Below, piece by piece: positions 1 through 14,080 of a DNA stretch of 50,361 nucleotides. The position numbers and the translations under genes are program-made. The stretch comes from Cytidiella melzeri (lineage: Eukaryota > Basidiomycota > Agaricomycetes > Polyporales > Irpicaceae). The notes beneath the pieces are model-generated. The model had not been told where the DNA came from, did not search any database, and saw nothing but the letters and a program-made list of their open reading frames with translations. Each line of letters opens with the position of its first letter. Position 1 is the first letter of the stretch. The DNA lies in the NCBI GenBank assembly GCA_022592445.1, contig JABYQR010000321.1:1-50361 (forward strand). The letters are read 5' to 3'.

Positions 1-507
1 AATAAAGATGGTCAAATCACTCACTCAGTACGTGCATACCTAGAAATAGGTTCGCACAGAGCAAGCAACACATGCTCGTTACTGATCTCGGTAGTAAACA
101 AATGATTATCGGGATGACCTTCTTACGCCGCCACAATCCGGAGATAGATTGGGCAAATGGCGAGTGGAGATTTACCAGATGTCCTGAACTCTGTGCCCCA
201 AGAGCTCGTAAAAAATCACTGTAACTCAAGAAGAGATCGATGAACTTGAGTTACCTAAGGGACGTTCGGTGTCAGACAACCTGGACGGAATAGGAAGTGT
301 CGACCCGGACAACCCTCACATCCACTGGATCGACTTAGACGATCCAGAAGACCAAGAAATAGCGGAAATAATCGCTGAACTTTCTGGAAAGGAAGATGAG
401 GGCTTTGAAGACGGTTTGACGAACAGGAATCCGTCAATTGGAAACCATTAGTACCGAAATATCTTTGGGAATTTGGTGACGTCTTTTCAAAGAAAAAATC
501 AGAGCGC
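1..507 (+). pseudogene. Element A protease C-terminus and linker, frame-broken
   Basis: In frame 1 the first codons read NKDGQITHS, matching the retropepsin flank of the related relic at 28736. The frame then shifts near base 65 into one reading HMLVTDLG and later MIIGMTFLRRHNPEIDWANGE, the typical C-terminal part of Ty3 proteases. A further break lies near 220. An acidic linker follows at 269-451 (residues such as DDPEDQEIAEIIAELSG). The pol frame resumes near 430 with a segment reading PKYLWEFGDVFSKKKSE. The active-site DSG lies upstream of the window. Identity of the region is secure; exact breakpoints are estimates. Confidence 0.75.
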
Positions 508-3418
508 ATGCCGTTACGCAAACCGTACGATCACGCGATCGAATTTGAGGAAGGTGCCTCCCTTCCCAAAGCGGCTAAACTATACCCGCTGTCTCCAATG
601 GAAAAGAATTCTCTAGATCAATGGATCGAAGAGGAACTCCGAAAAGGTTACATCCGCAAATCGAAAAGTCCGATTGCAGCACCTGTGTTCTTCGTCAAGA
701 AGAAAGATGGCTCGTTGCGCCTTGTGCAAGACTACCGAAAACTGAACGACATCACGGTGAAAAACCGGTACCCCATACCTCGCATCAACGATTTAATCAA
801 TTCGTTAAGCAAGGCTAAGGTCTTCTCAAAGATTGATCTTAGATGGGGATACAATAACGTTCGCATCCGAAAGGGTGACGAATGGAAGACGGCGTTCATC
901 ACACACCGTGGCCTTTTCGAAGCCAAGGTGATGTATTTCGGTTTCAGCAACGCACCTGCGACGTTCCAAGCCATGATGAATGAAATTCTGAGTGATTTGA
1001 TCTTGGAAGGACATGTCATGGTGTATCTCGACGACATCCTCATCTTCACTGAAGACAAGAAGGAAAACCGTCGTATCACACAGGAAGTGCTCAAGCGTCT
1101 ACGCGAGAACGATCTATTTGCCAAACCGGAAAAATGCTTTTTTGAAAAAGATCGCATTGAGTACCTAGGCATGATCATTTCTCACGGACATATCGAGATG
1201 GATCCAGCCAAACTCACTGGAGTTACTGAGTGGCCGCGACCTGAAAAGGTTAAGCAAGTCCAAGCCTTCTTAGGCTTCGCTAATTTCTATCGGCGTTTCA
1301 TCAAGGACTTTGCTAAACATGCGAAACCGCTCACTATTCTTACAAAGAAGGACCAATCCTGGATCTGGAAAGATGCTCAGGAACAGGCCTTCCAAAGTCT
1401 GAAACAGGCTTTTACGTCAGCACCCATTCTGAGGATACCAGATGACGAAAACCCTTTCCGTCTGGAAACAGACGCTAGCGACTTTGCTACAGGAGCGGTA
1501 CTATCACAACTGGACCCAGCTGACAAGCTGTGGCATCCAGTAGCCTTCTACTCTAAATCACTCAACGTCCATGAACGTAATTATGAGATATACGATAAAG
1601 AGTTGTTGGCTATTATCCGTGCCCTGGAAGAGTACCGTCAACATCTGGAAGGACATCCGATTACCGTAGAAATATGGTCGGATCACCAAAACCTGACATA
1701 TTTCAGGAATGCCCAGAAGCTGACTCGGAGACAAGCGCGATGGGCGTTATACCTCACGCGATTTAATTTCGTGCTCCGGCACAAACCCGGAAAGACCATG
1801 CTTACCGCAGATCCTCTGTCCAGGAGGCCAGATCATGAAGAGGGGGTAAATTCCGATAACGAGGACAAAATTCTCCTTAAACCCGAGTTTTTTGCCATCT
1901 CTGCTATCGAAAACTCTCATGACTCGCCTATCAACGATGATGAAATCCTAAGACGGGTCAAGGAAGCACTCATGAACGACGAAGTTACCAAGGACTATCA
2001 GCAGTTACTTAACTCTGGTCCTAGGGAGTTCAAGAAATCACTAGAGGAATGGAATTTTGAGAACGGATTACTCCTATACCGTGGAAAAGTCTACATCCCC
2101 AAAGATCAGAAATTAGATCTAAGACGCCAAATCATCCAGATGCATCACGATCTACCTTCTGCCGGACATCCTGGCAGATGGAAAACGTACGAACTGATCT
2201 CGAGAAACTACTGGTGGCCAGGTTTAACCACTGATGTCAAGAAATACGTGACAGGCTGTGACACATGTCAGCGGATGAAGACTCGTCCGCAACAGCCTTA
2301 TGGACCACTCATCCCTAATCCGGTTCCGGCGAACCATGGGATATCATGACTGTCGACTTGATTACTCAGTTACCGGAGTCTGATGGCTTCAATGCTATCT
2401 GCGTAGTCGTAGACCGCCTACTAAAAGGGCGCACTTCTTCCCTATTGTAAACGAGTTCTCGGCAAAAGATCTTGCAGCTCTACTCTATGAGAGAGTCTGG
2501 ACCCTTCACGGGTTACCTTTGCAAATCATTTCCGACCGAGGTCCACAATTCGCAGCAGATTTATTCCAGGAATGGTGTAAAATGCTAGGGATAGAATCTA
2601 CAATGACTACTGCATATCATCCGCAGACTGATGGTCAAACTGAACGAGTTAATCAAACACTCGAACAGTACCTGCGCTGTTACGTTGATCAACTACATGA
2701 CGACTGGGCTAGACTGCTCAGTTCGGCTGAGTTCGCATACAACAATGCAGCGCACGAGGGAACTAAGCACTCGCCTTTCTACCTCGAATACGGCAGACAC
2801 CCTAGAGCTGGTCCAACGCTCACTAAGGACCTGAAAAGGTCTGACATGAATGACATCATGTGGAACCGCTTGCAAGCTCAAGAGCATGCTAAGGCGGCGT
2901 TACAACTTGCGGCTGAACGCATGAAGTGGTACTATGACAAGCACGTCCAGAAGGTCCCCTTCAACGAAGGCGATCAGGTCATGCTAGATCTGAGAGACTA
3001 CCAAAAATCTGGACATAAGCTGTCAGCCAAGTACTATGGCCCATTCAAGATTGCTGAAAAGCTCTCGCCGGTCACATTCAGACTGGAATGGCCCGAACGT
3101 TCACCAAGGATACACCCTGTATTCCATGCAAGCAAGTTGGTACCGTACAACGAACCTGAATTCGAAGGCCAAAAGCTGGAGATGCCTCCGCCAGATATCA
3201 TCGACGGAGAAGAAGAATACGAAGTCGAGAAGATTCTCAAGTCAAGACGTACAGGTCGTGCCAAAAAGCTTCAGTATTACATACGCTGGAAAGGCTACGG
3301 ACCAAACGACGACACGTGGGAACCTGTAGAAAACATCACGCACGCTCAAGAAGCGATCAAGAAATTCTACGACGATCATCCCCGAGCTATACGCTCAGCT
3401 ACGATTTACTGTGTATAA
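431..3418 (+). pseudogene. Element A pol: RT, RNase H, integrase, chromodomain (two frameshifts)
   Basis: From ATG 508 the open frame has the RT core (FVKKKDG, LVQDYRKLND, catalytic YLDD at about residue 173), RNase H (ETDASDFATG near 320) and the integrase zinc finger (HH...CDTCQ, about 547-590). It ends at 2349. Compared with element B (minus strand, near 49090), one T is missing in ccggc-gaacc near 2331. A second base (G) is missing near 2420 in cgcct-actaaaag. The frame is regained at 2519-3418 with integrase core SDRGPQFA and GQTERVN (DDE) and a chromodomain (YEVEKIL...WKGYGPNDDTWEP) starting near residue 229 of that segment. The two -1 shifts explain the frame change exactly. Inferred non-functional pol. 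Confidence 0.92.
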
Positions 3419-3640
3419 GTCACGAACAACACACCAAGGATCATCCACGATCCAATGACGCAACCGAGGAGGGTACGGACTAGACTACCATCAGCCAATG
3501 AGGTGTGAACCCCGTCAGGGGCGTCGGTAGAAGCCGCTAGAGTCACTCGGAACTGCTTAGGCACCCTCTTGACAATGGTGAAAAAGTGGACTTAATGACC
3601 AAGGTGTTCGTTCAAAACTCTTTGCACGGAGTTCAAAGCA

Positions 3641-3654
3641 AGAAGGGGGGGTAA
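3641..3654 (+). promoter_or_regulatory. Polypurine tract of element A
   Basis: A purine run (agaagggggggtaa) lies directly before the TGTCAC start of the LTR. It is the expected plus-strand primer site. Element B has the equivalent run at 47477-47490 on the other strand. Confidence 0.85.
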
Positions 3655-4379
3655 TGTCACAGATTTTCAATGTTTCTACAAGACTTGCCTTACCAGGCAA
3701 CGGTATTATTGGGAATATTTAAGCGCTTGTCAAGCGCTTATCCAGCGCTTATCCGGCGTCTATTTAGGCGCTTATCCAGCGCTTATCTGGCGCTTATCAG
3801 GCGCCTATTCCGGCGCTTATTCTCAGTGCCTATCAATTGATGCGCTGATGCGCCTTCTGTCTCTGATGCGCTGATGCGCTCCTTTCCTTATCTGTGTATC
3901 ACATGATAGAACTCTCTGGAACATTGTGGAACATGCTGGAACTATGATGTCATAGTATAGAACATTCCATTAGATGATGTCATAGTTCTTAGAACCTTCT
4001 GGAAAAGTCTAGCCTTGTCTTAGAACAAGCTAGAACAAGTCTAGCCTTGGAGCTGGGTCATGGGGTCAGGTCATGGGGACAATTGCTATTGGTTGATTAT
4101 TGAAGTGGCACCACTAGGGCATAGGGCATGCTTAGTAAGGTAAATTACTTCGCTTACTCATGTAGGTATTAGGGGTCTTAGGGTAGTACCTGGGGTCCTC
4201 CCCTTCATGTATATATAGAGGCACTCCTGAGGGCATATCCCCTCAGTCTTATCCACTCTGTTGATAAAGGACTACCTTGTACTCTCCAGTACTTCGCTCA
4301 CCACACCTCTTACACTCTATCTCACTATCTCCCCTTCAAGTTTAACAACTATCTGGTGAGTGTAACCTTAACTGTTACA
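3655..4379 (+). repeat. 3' LTR of element A (725 bp)
   Basis: It begins TGTCACAG and ends CTGTTACA. U3 contains about nine degenerate 11-12-bp units with a palindromic AGCGCT core (GCGCTTATCC-like, 3720-3830), then GATGCGCT repeats (3839-3882) and GGAACAT/GATGTCATAG repeats (about 3905-3990). A TATATATAG box is at 4210-4218. A splice-donor-like GTGAGT is at 4356, close to the LTR end, so a leader intron could run out of the LTR. The LTR has one copy of a 32-bp unit that is present eight times in the LTR of element B; the 224-bp length difference is exactly 7 x 32. The right flank is GTGCT, the expected target-site duplication, whose partner is off-window. Confidence 0.9.
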
Positions 4380-4486
4380 GTGCTTGGATCATTGCCTTTG
4401 TCGAGGATGCAATTATCGCAGTCACAGACTACGCGTTCTGATTGCAACATGTTAGTGGGGCCAAAAATGATTCAATGAAGCGTACC

Positions 4487-6343
4487 TCACAACGGGGGAA
4501 CTGGATTATTGAAATGAGACTTTGTGACAAGGCTGCGGCATAACGGAGTAGTAATGTACTCGCGCATAGCTGGTTCCATCTTCTTGCGATACTGGACGTC
4601 TTCGCTATCGTTATCGTCATCGCTGTTCTCCTCCTCGTTTACACCCCCAGATCTCTCAGCATCCTTGGTACGTGCGGATGCTTGTTCCTGGTCCTCAGCT
4701 TCTCCTTCGTTGTCTTGATCATGTTCCTGGCGCTTTTGCTTTCCCCGCGGCAATAGTACAACAGGAACATCTTCCTGCTTTACTGCGGTGTCGCCTGTTG
4801 CTTTTTCCTTCGTTGAGGTGCGTGGCTTTCGCTTCTTGGTGATTTGGAATACTGAAGGCTCGACAAGCATCAATGCGTAGGCTGGCTTGCCGTTGCGTTC
4901 ACCGCGGCCGCCGTGTTGCGCCCACTCGACAAGTGTTCTGGTGGATTGGAATTGAATGACTCGGGGGAGGTGTGGAACGTCAAGACCCTGTCCTTCAATG
5001 AGAAACTTTGGTTCTTATAAACAACGTAAGACTTACCATGCCCGCGGACTCCGTCGAAACAATGATCTTCATCAGGCCAAGCATGAAGAGCTTGATGACC
5101 AGCTCCTTCACGACAGTATCGCGCGTCGAAATAACGAATTCAATTTGTTCACGGTATGTCGAGTCGCGGGGAAGGAGACTGAGGAGGTAAAGCCATATTC
5201 TCATTGCCAACTCGCGCGTGTTGACATAAATAAGTACAGGAACTAGCTCGTGTCCAGCAAGTGCTTCATCCAATACGAAGTCGAGTGCACCACAGTCCGT
5301 CGGATTCTTGAGGCGACAGACCACAGAGGTAATGTTATGACGCTCGTTGCCAAGGTTTAGAATGAACATGCGTTCCCGTGAGAATGAGAGCTTGGTGAGC
5401 AATTCGTCTAGCATTGCAGGAGTGAGTGTGGCGGTGCAGAAGAATATTGGCTTTCGGGTCATTAGCGAACGAGTCTTCTCAACTTGACCAAAGTCCCTGC
5501 GAAACTCCTTCCCCCACTCAATAACACAGTGCGCCTCGTCAATAACAGTAGCGGCAACGTTTTTCATCCACGATGAGCTGCGAACAAGCTCTGAGAAACG
5601 AGGATGTTGAAACATCATTTCTGGAGAGGTGATGATTGCGCGAACTTCATTGTTCATGAGACGCTAGATTACATATAAACACCGGTGACACCCTGCTAAT
5701 TGAGAGTGGAATGACTCACCTGGTGTAGCTCGTCAGAGTATGTCTCTCCATTTACAGCTGCCGCTGTAATGCCTCTGCGCGCGAATCTCTCTGCCTGTCA
5801 TTTCAAAGCGCATATAGTCAGGTCAGTCGGACAGGCAATTATATATCCATCACACTTTACTCACCTGGTCAACCTCGAGCGCATTCAGAGTAGATATTAT
5901 GAGCAGCTTGCTCTTGCACTCCGGATCTGCGAGGAGTATCAACATGAACGCCTCTGTCTTGCCAGAACCCGTGCTGCAGATCAAGCCTGTGTCGACTCCA
6001 AGGAACGCCGCCTCCGCGCAGTCCCTCTGATACCACCGTGGTGTCATCCCATTGGCTCGTTGTCTTAGCTCACACTCCATCCGCGTCTGGGTTACAAACG
6101 ATGAGTACCTGCGGTCCTTGTCCTGACTGGCTACCTCTCGAGCTGACTGGAGGACTTCATAGGATTGTATGTGCTGTCTTGTCTTCGGGCATGCAGGGGG
6201 GAGTAGTTCTGAATCTTCAAGAGTAGACCGCAAATTATTTTCAACGGAGCTTGCCAGGGGAAGTCCAGGAGTGGGAGCGGGAGAATTAGTGGTCGGCTCG
6301 AGGGTAACTCACTAATGAGTGAAGACTGGCTCGGGTCAGCCAT
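4487..6343 (-). CDS. RecQ-like ATP-dependent DNA helicase, spliced
   Basis: Helicase motifs appear in order on the minus strand. They are TPRWYQRDCAE (Q-like motif), STGSGKTEAF (Walker A, near 5960), VIDEAHCVIEW (DEAH box, near 5530), FCTATLTP (motif III, near 5455), STESAGM (near 5045), then WAQHGGRGERNG (motif VI-like, near 4905). An acidic disordered tail ends LCRSLVTKSHFNN, resembling the C-terminal Cys region of basidiomycete RecQ-like proteins. Clear GT-AG introns with phase-correct joins are at 5795-5864 (70 nt) and 5664-5719 (56 nt). A third break after 5037 needs an intron; the in-frame acceptor gives only 31 nt, which is unusually short. The 5' end is unresolved: an ATG is at 6343, but its frame to the Walker A exon was not reconciled. 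The stop is at 4487. It may be a working gene or an early pseudogene. Expanded RecQ-like helicases are common in basidiomycetes, and some fungal ones are subtelomeric. Confidence 0.75.
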
Positions 6344-7325
6344 TAGAGTGCTGGTGTCATATGGAATGGTTTTTTGATAATTGAGGATATGAATAAACAC
6401 AGTCTAGATAATTTATAGAGGAGAGGGAGACGAGGGAGACAAAAAAAGAGTACGCGAGCACAGTTCGCGCAAGCACGATGATGGCAGACGCCCATTAGTG
6501 GACGCGTTGTGGACGCGACGCGCTGTGTCACGTGGGCTCCATTCTCCGTTGCGAATGCGATCAATGACGACACGTGCGGATGACCCACATCCCTCTCGAC
6601 GAGACTCACCAGACGTTTGGATGCCTCTCTGTCTCGTCTTTTTCGCACTCCGTCCCCAAAACAGGCAGTCCATAACAGCTGGTTCCGAGACTAACCAATT
6701 TTTAGTCTCGAACCAGACGCCACGGAAGTCGCCGCGCTCCTTCCGTTTTTAGGCTTGCGGAGTTCCAAAAAGACAAAGAGAACGCAAGCCTGAACGTCTG
6801 GTGCATTTCGTAATATTCGTATGAGAGGGGTACCGCGCAATTGCACATGACACTTTTCCACGCACTTGGAAGCCTGTTAGATCTAAACGCCGTTTTATCA
6901 GCACACCATCAATCCATCGAACGTTCGGTTCTAACTCCCGACTTGTTCCCTCAAAAGTCCTCGCTCTTGGTCCATTTTGCACATCAACTGCGAAAATCGG
7001 GGGTGCTTACTGCTGTTTGCATAATGATATGGAAAGTGAGTTTTTGTTTTCGGCCCCACCTCAGGCACGCGAGTGACACAGAGGTGCCCGGGATGTCCAG
7101 TAAGTAGAACTTGGCGGCCTCACTCTTGCCTCTCAATGCCCTGTACCCGGCTCTCGCACACCAAGGATGTGTCCAATTTCTTCACTGTGTAGCCTTGTTC
7201 ATAGAAGAAAACTGGGATACAGGCCTTGAGGTCATGTGAACACGTGAGAGCTTTGTGTGTGCGTCCCATTAGTGGTACTATCGTTGATGCAGTGTTCGTA
7301 AACACCTGTTTTTAGGAACACTAGT
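6344..7325. other. No gene recognised; helicase upstream region
   Basis: I see no convincing coding sequence here. The segment next to the helicase may hold its promoter. Two small inverted repeats are noted separately. Confidence 0.4.
6681..6790. repeat. Two adjacent short inverted repeats
   Basis: GGTTCCGAGACTA (6681-6693) pairs with TAGTCTCGAACC (6703-6714), one bulged base, around a 9-base loop. GGCTTGCG (6752-6759) pairs with CGCAAGCC (6783-6790) around a 23-base loop. They could be transcript hairpins or remnants of a small inverted-repeat element. No duplication of flanks was found. Confidence 0.4.
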
Positions 7326-7373
7326 TGACACGGAGACGGAGCTCGACGTGACAAACAGGGACACAGAGTGAAA
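7326..7373 (-). repeat. Fragment of a C/D-type LTR terminus
   Basis: TGACACGGAGAC followed by gctcgacgtgacaaacaggg matches the terminal ~48 bp of the element D LTR (reverse complement of about 29855-29903) with few mismatches. Beyond that the match decays; a weak aaaaccaagagg near 7395 may be a further LTR scrap. It marks an old, deleted insertion. Confidence 0.65.
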
Positions 7374-7703
7374 CACATACATGGACTGTTTGAAAACCAA
7401 GAGGAGTGGGACTTAGCAAAGTGGCTGGTGAGAAATGTTTGTCAAAATGACACAGATGAGTTCCTACGCCTACCAATTGTAAGCACACATCTTAACTGAT
7501 GAGACTACGTTTGCAAGACTGAAGTCGAGATCACTAACTGCGGCAAACCAAATAGGTAAAGAAATGCATTGACGTGCCGTATATGAGTAAACGGAAAACG
7601 CAGACTTTCAGAATGACGAAGGCGAGAATTAGATAGTAATAATGATGATTGTTTGTCAGAGCCGCTTGAACGTCACGCAAAACATCTGCGATGAAGCAAT
7701 AAG
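7374..7703. other. No feature recognised
   Basis: Unique AT-balanced sequence without a recognisable gene or repeat. Confidence 0.4.
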
Positions 7704-7892
7704 CGCCTTGAACGCTCTCTCCTTCCAACTATGATGACTGTATACTATCTTCTACTAACCCTGCCTCAAATGCTCTCTGTTCAACTACAATGACTGACAA
7801 CTATTGACTATCTACTACCAATCTTGCCTTGAACAATCTCTCCTCTAACTACGACGACTGTTGACTATTGACTATTTCCTACCAACCTTGCC
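7704..7892 (+). repeat. Imperfect tandem repeat, three units of about 63-66 bp
   Basis: Three successive degenerate units share the order CTCTCT, AACTA(C/T)(A/G)A(T/C)GACTG, ACTATC, CTACCAA, and end CTTGCCT or CTGCCT at about 7766, 7830 and 7892. No coding function is apparent. Confidence 0.6.
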
Positions 7893-10499
<2,607 letters not shown>

Positions 10500-11474
10500 A
10501 TGTCTCCCGTCTCTCAGCGGAAGTACAACACAAACGAATGCCACCGTCCCAGCCGAGGTGAACGTGAGCCCACTGACTCGTGCCACAATATCACAAGAAT
10601 ATGCCGTACTCATGCATACTGGTCACTGTCCCCTCGGGATGTACGTGACACCCACCCCAAACAATCTGCTTGTCTGGGACGCAGTCTTCTTTGTCCATCA
10701 AGGTGCGTTGTTTCCACGTCAACCACTTCTATATGCATTAATAAGCTCCTTCTGTTGTTGCTACCAGCCAGGCTACTATACAGACTCCATCTTCAAGTTT
10801 CGAATCACGTTCTCCACAAAGTACCCTGACCAACCGCCAGTCGTGCAGTTTCTCATGGACGTCTTCCATTCCATGATATTGCAGCAGGACGGAACGTTCA
10901 ATTGTGTACCACGGTTCAGACCTTGGATGTGAGTGGGTCATCCCGTATGGTAGTGCAAGTGCTAAGGATTTTTCCAGGCCGAAGGAGCACCATATGTTTG
11001 ACATTTTGCACTGGATTAAGGCTTTATTCAAGAAACACGTGTTGGATAATGTTGAAGAGGTTGATTGTCTGAACAAGGAAGCTTTTTGGTCAGTTCTCAC
11101 AACTCAAATACAACACATCAAGTCACTCACCCACCTGCTTAGACTGTATGTTGTCTTGAACAGCATAGCATTACTGATCATGAACTGAACTCTCTACGAG
11201 ATACCACAATACAACCTCTTCCTTTGCAATGCTCACAACCCAGCCATCTATGCTCTCTCAATTTGCCTCCGCTCTCTTCGATAAAGACCACCCATTCATG
11301 GCTGGCAAAGGCTCGCACGGCATGCTTTTCTGCAAGCTGAAACCCGACCAACTTGCAAGCCTTTGCAAGCAGCTTGGTTTGAAAGAATGGCAAGACCCGG
11401 TGCCACCACCACCCAGCACAAACCAGATGGATGCAGAGGATATTGTCTTGTTGCCTCGGTCATCAAAAACTTGA
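10500..11474 (+). CDS. UBC-fold protein, AKTIP/UEV-like, with candidate in-frame stop at a splice junction
   Basis: Model: exons 10500-10557, 10598-10702, 10772-10928, 10978-11088, 11201-11474, total 705 nt (235 codons). All introns are GT-AG (40, 69, 49 and 112 nt). The protein starts MSPVSQRKYNTNE and has the UBC-like core (EYAVLMHTGHCPLGMYV, WDAVFFVHQ-GYYTDSIFKFRITF, PDQPPVVQFLMDVFH, FRPW, PKEHHMFDILHWIKALF). Its C-terminal part contains SMLSQFASALFDKDHP and LASLCKQLGLKEW. The canonical E2 HPN motif is replaced by HSM and no standard active-site Cys context is visible. I therefore infer a non-catalytic variant (UEV/AKTIP class, in other eukaryotes linked to vesicle transport). In this model codon 144, formed across the 11088/11201 junction, is TGA; homologous spacing suggests it was AGA (Arg). 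Either the gene is newly inactivated or the last intron is spliced differently. Confidence 0.75.
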
Positions 11475-12111
11475 ACAGCTTTGATAGTACAATCATTCTC
11501 GGTTTTTTACATGGAATTATGGTATAGCATTCTACCCAATACTTTCTATGCGTAAGCAATAGATCTGGAATATTTAGGGTTGTGTCTAAACACAATCTTC
11601 CAGCTCAAATATGGGCCAGAGGCTATGATGATGAACACTTGCAAAATTAGAAGTGCAAGATTTGCGTAGCTAATTAGGGCTCACCATGCTATCCTATCAT
11701 GCATTGTGGAAAGAAAGAGACAAAGTTGAGAATATTGGACAAGGAAACTGAGCGGAAACAAACACACATCGTTTGCATGTGAAAGTCATGTGATTGGGAC
11801 AAACCAGACAGCCAAAAATCATGTGATAACCTGCAAGAACAAGATCAGCGGGGTTCCAAACTGAGTCTGAGCAACTTTTATCAGTATATTGACTGTATAT
11901 CTCCATCGGTGGGTTCATCCAAGAAGATTTTTATGTCTGTGTGTTGCTGAAGAGCAGGACTATCTGATGATGTAAAATTTGTGTCTATTCATGTACATGT
12001 GTTCAATACAAAAACAAAAAACAGATTTCTGATGGGAGATTCAGCTCATCACACGCATTTTGAGAGTGAATAACAAAGCAAATGAAACACCATCAAATCA
12101 TTACACCACAC
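11475..12111. other. No feature recognised
   Basis: AT-rich sequence between the UBC-fold gene and the repeat blocks. I found no gene, tRNA or known repeat. Confidence 0.4.
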
Positions 12112-14080
12112 TGTTACAGAATCTATTACCAAATGTATTACCACATCAAATTCCCACAGTTTGGGGGACAAAAAGGTCACATCTGAAAAAGCATCAATGC
12201 GCTGGCGCGAACTGGAACAATTCTTCTTCATTCTTCAGGAATCGTAACTGAATATGGGTACAAATCCGTACATATAATACACCATTGGATAGCCCTATCA
12301 TGTGGCAACATCCTGGTACAAACATCCTGTCAATTGAAGTGAAATTGAGCAAGTTATAGCCAGTCTACTGAAAAAAGTTATCCAGACTCAGATTCAAGCT
12401 CAACTCCTGCTGGCAAATGATGTCAAATTCTGGTCAGGTTGATGTGCAGCAATATACAGACATTGCTTGCTCTCTGAACAAGGAATGCAATAAGAAGACA
12501 TGCCACACATAGTGTTGCCTCTGAGCAAGAATTACCAGTACTTTGGAAGCTAAGTACAAATTCTCAACCCCTACATTCTTGAACAATGTAAATTTGTCGC
12601 TGCATCAGCAGTGAGTGCTGCATCTGATTGTTCCACAAGTTTCACAACTGTTAATTTCTCTCTAAGCAGGAGTTGCAATCAGAACACAGCCTGTGGCAGC
12701 TCTGATGGGGGTGAGGTAGTGCAGATATCAGCTGGATGTGGTTTCATCAGCAGCCAGCACTGCACTCAATTGGTCCACAAAGTTTCACAACCACTGAGTT
12801 CCAAGCAGGAGTTACAGCTGTGGCAGGTTCAATGGGGGTGAGGCAGTTCAGACATCAACAGTGCATGGTGCATTGGCAGCAAGCACTGCATTCAATTGGT
12901 CCACAAGGTTTCACAATCACTACTCCCTAAGCAGAAGTTACAATCAGAACACAATCTGTGGCAATTCCAATAGGGGTGATTCAGCTCAGACATCAACAGG
13001 ACATGGTTGCATCAGCCACAACCACTGCGTCGGATTGTTGCACAAGGTTTCACAACCATGAGTTGCGCTCTAAGGAGGAATTAAAATCAGAACATAGCCT
13101 GTGGCAGTTCTATTTGGGGCTGAAGCAGTTCAAACATCAACAGGATGTGGTTTCAGCAGCATAAAGCACTGCCTTTGATTCTTCCATACAGTTTCACAAC
13201 CACCAGTTGCTCCATAAGCAGGAGTTACAATCAGAACACAGCCTGTGGCAGCTCCAACGGGGGTGAGGCAGTACAGACATCAACAGGACACATGTAACAT
13301 GTTCTACCAATTGATCTAATGAGACATCCTACAGCCCTTCATTCTTGAAGCAAGTAATTTTTTAGAATCAGCAGTGAGCACTGCATAAGATTAATGACAA
13401 GATAGATGAAGCCCCTTGCTAACATTGGTGACTACCTTCATCAATGTATGGCTCCTTTTCCTGGAATCAAACTTATCAATTGTAGTACAGTCACTTTATC
13501 CCGGATCAAGTTGCCTATCAAAGGTGTCACCATTAGCAAATGCCCGTAACACAGTCAATATTCATGACCAGATGGCTTGGTAAAATCCTTACCAGGAACA
13601 CAGTTGTTTACTGAGGTTGTTTTTGGTAACAAAGTCACAGGTGCAATTGATTATTTCACGTTATATGATTTATTCAATTTGCTATCAATAACATAATCCC
13701 TTGTAACCCTGCTCCTGCAGTTTACCAAATATTATCTTGATTATCTAATATAGTTCAACACTATTAAGAAGAAGACGCATGTCGAACAATCTTTAACTCC
13801 ATGCTCCACTCCACAAACTTGTTTTAATTCTGTGCTCACAGCCATTGTTCCACTTCAAACAATACAGCACAGTCCCTCTTCTTTCATGAATGATTGTGTG
13901 CTCTAGTGAAGACGAAACACCAACTTACTAAACATTACTCATTGAAGAAGCTATTCCCAACAAAATTACATGTTCACGCTGCTACCAGCACCAAGTTTAC
14001 TCACAAATCTGGGCAAAAAGTAATATTTCATTCAAGCTTCAGGAATTGTACTTGCCACTTGCCAGCCTTGCTAACGCTAG
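12112..14080 (+). repeat. Satellite-like repeat block, copy 1
   Basis: A complex repeat shared with 25200-27595. It holds a ~100-bp segment (CACAGTTTGGGGGACAAAAA to CTTCAGGAATCGTAACTG, inverted relative to copy 2), a ~350-bp non-tandem part (12250-12600), then about five tandem units of roughly 126-144 bp (12600-13300). Units are anchored by CAGACATCAACAGGA, GTTTCACAACCA, GCAGGAGTTACAATCAGAAC and AGCCTGTGGCAG; CAGACATCAAC anchors are near 12849, 12987, 13131 and 13274. A ~780-bp tail runs to 14080. Open frames in the tandem part reflect the repeat and do not look like genes. Confidence 0.8.

Larger units (their letters stand above)
1..4379 (+). mobile_element. Ty3/Gypsy chromovirus element A, 3' part
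   Basis: The window opens inside the protease region of a Ty3/Gypsy element on the + strand. It continues through reverse transcriptase, RNase H, integrase and chromodomain, a polypurine tract, and a 3' LTR ending at 4379. The 5' LTR, leader and gag lie outside the window. The same family appears inverted at the other end (element B, 46528-50361) and as a relic at 27590-29145. Two single-base deletions in pol relative to B mean this copy cannot make a continuous polyprotein. The domain order PR-RT-RH-IN-chromodomain places it in the chromovirus branch. Confidence 0.93.

Noticed and set aside
3720..3830. CRISPR-like array in the LTR
   Set aside because: Units are contiguous 11-12-bp degenerate repeats without spacers, in a eukaryotic LTR.
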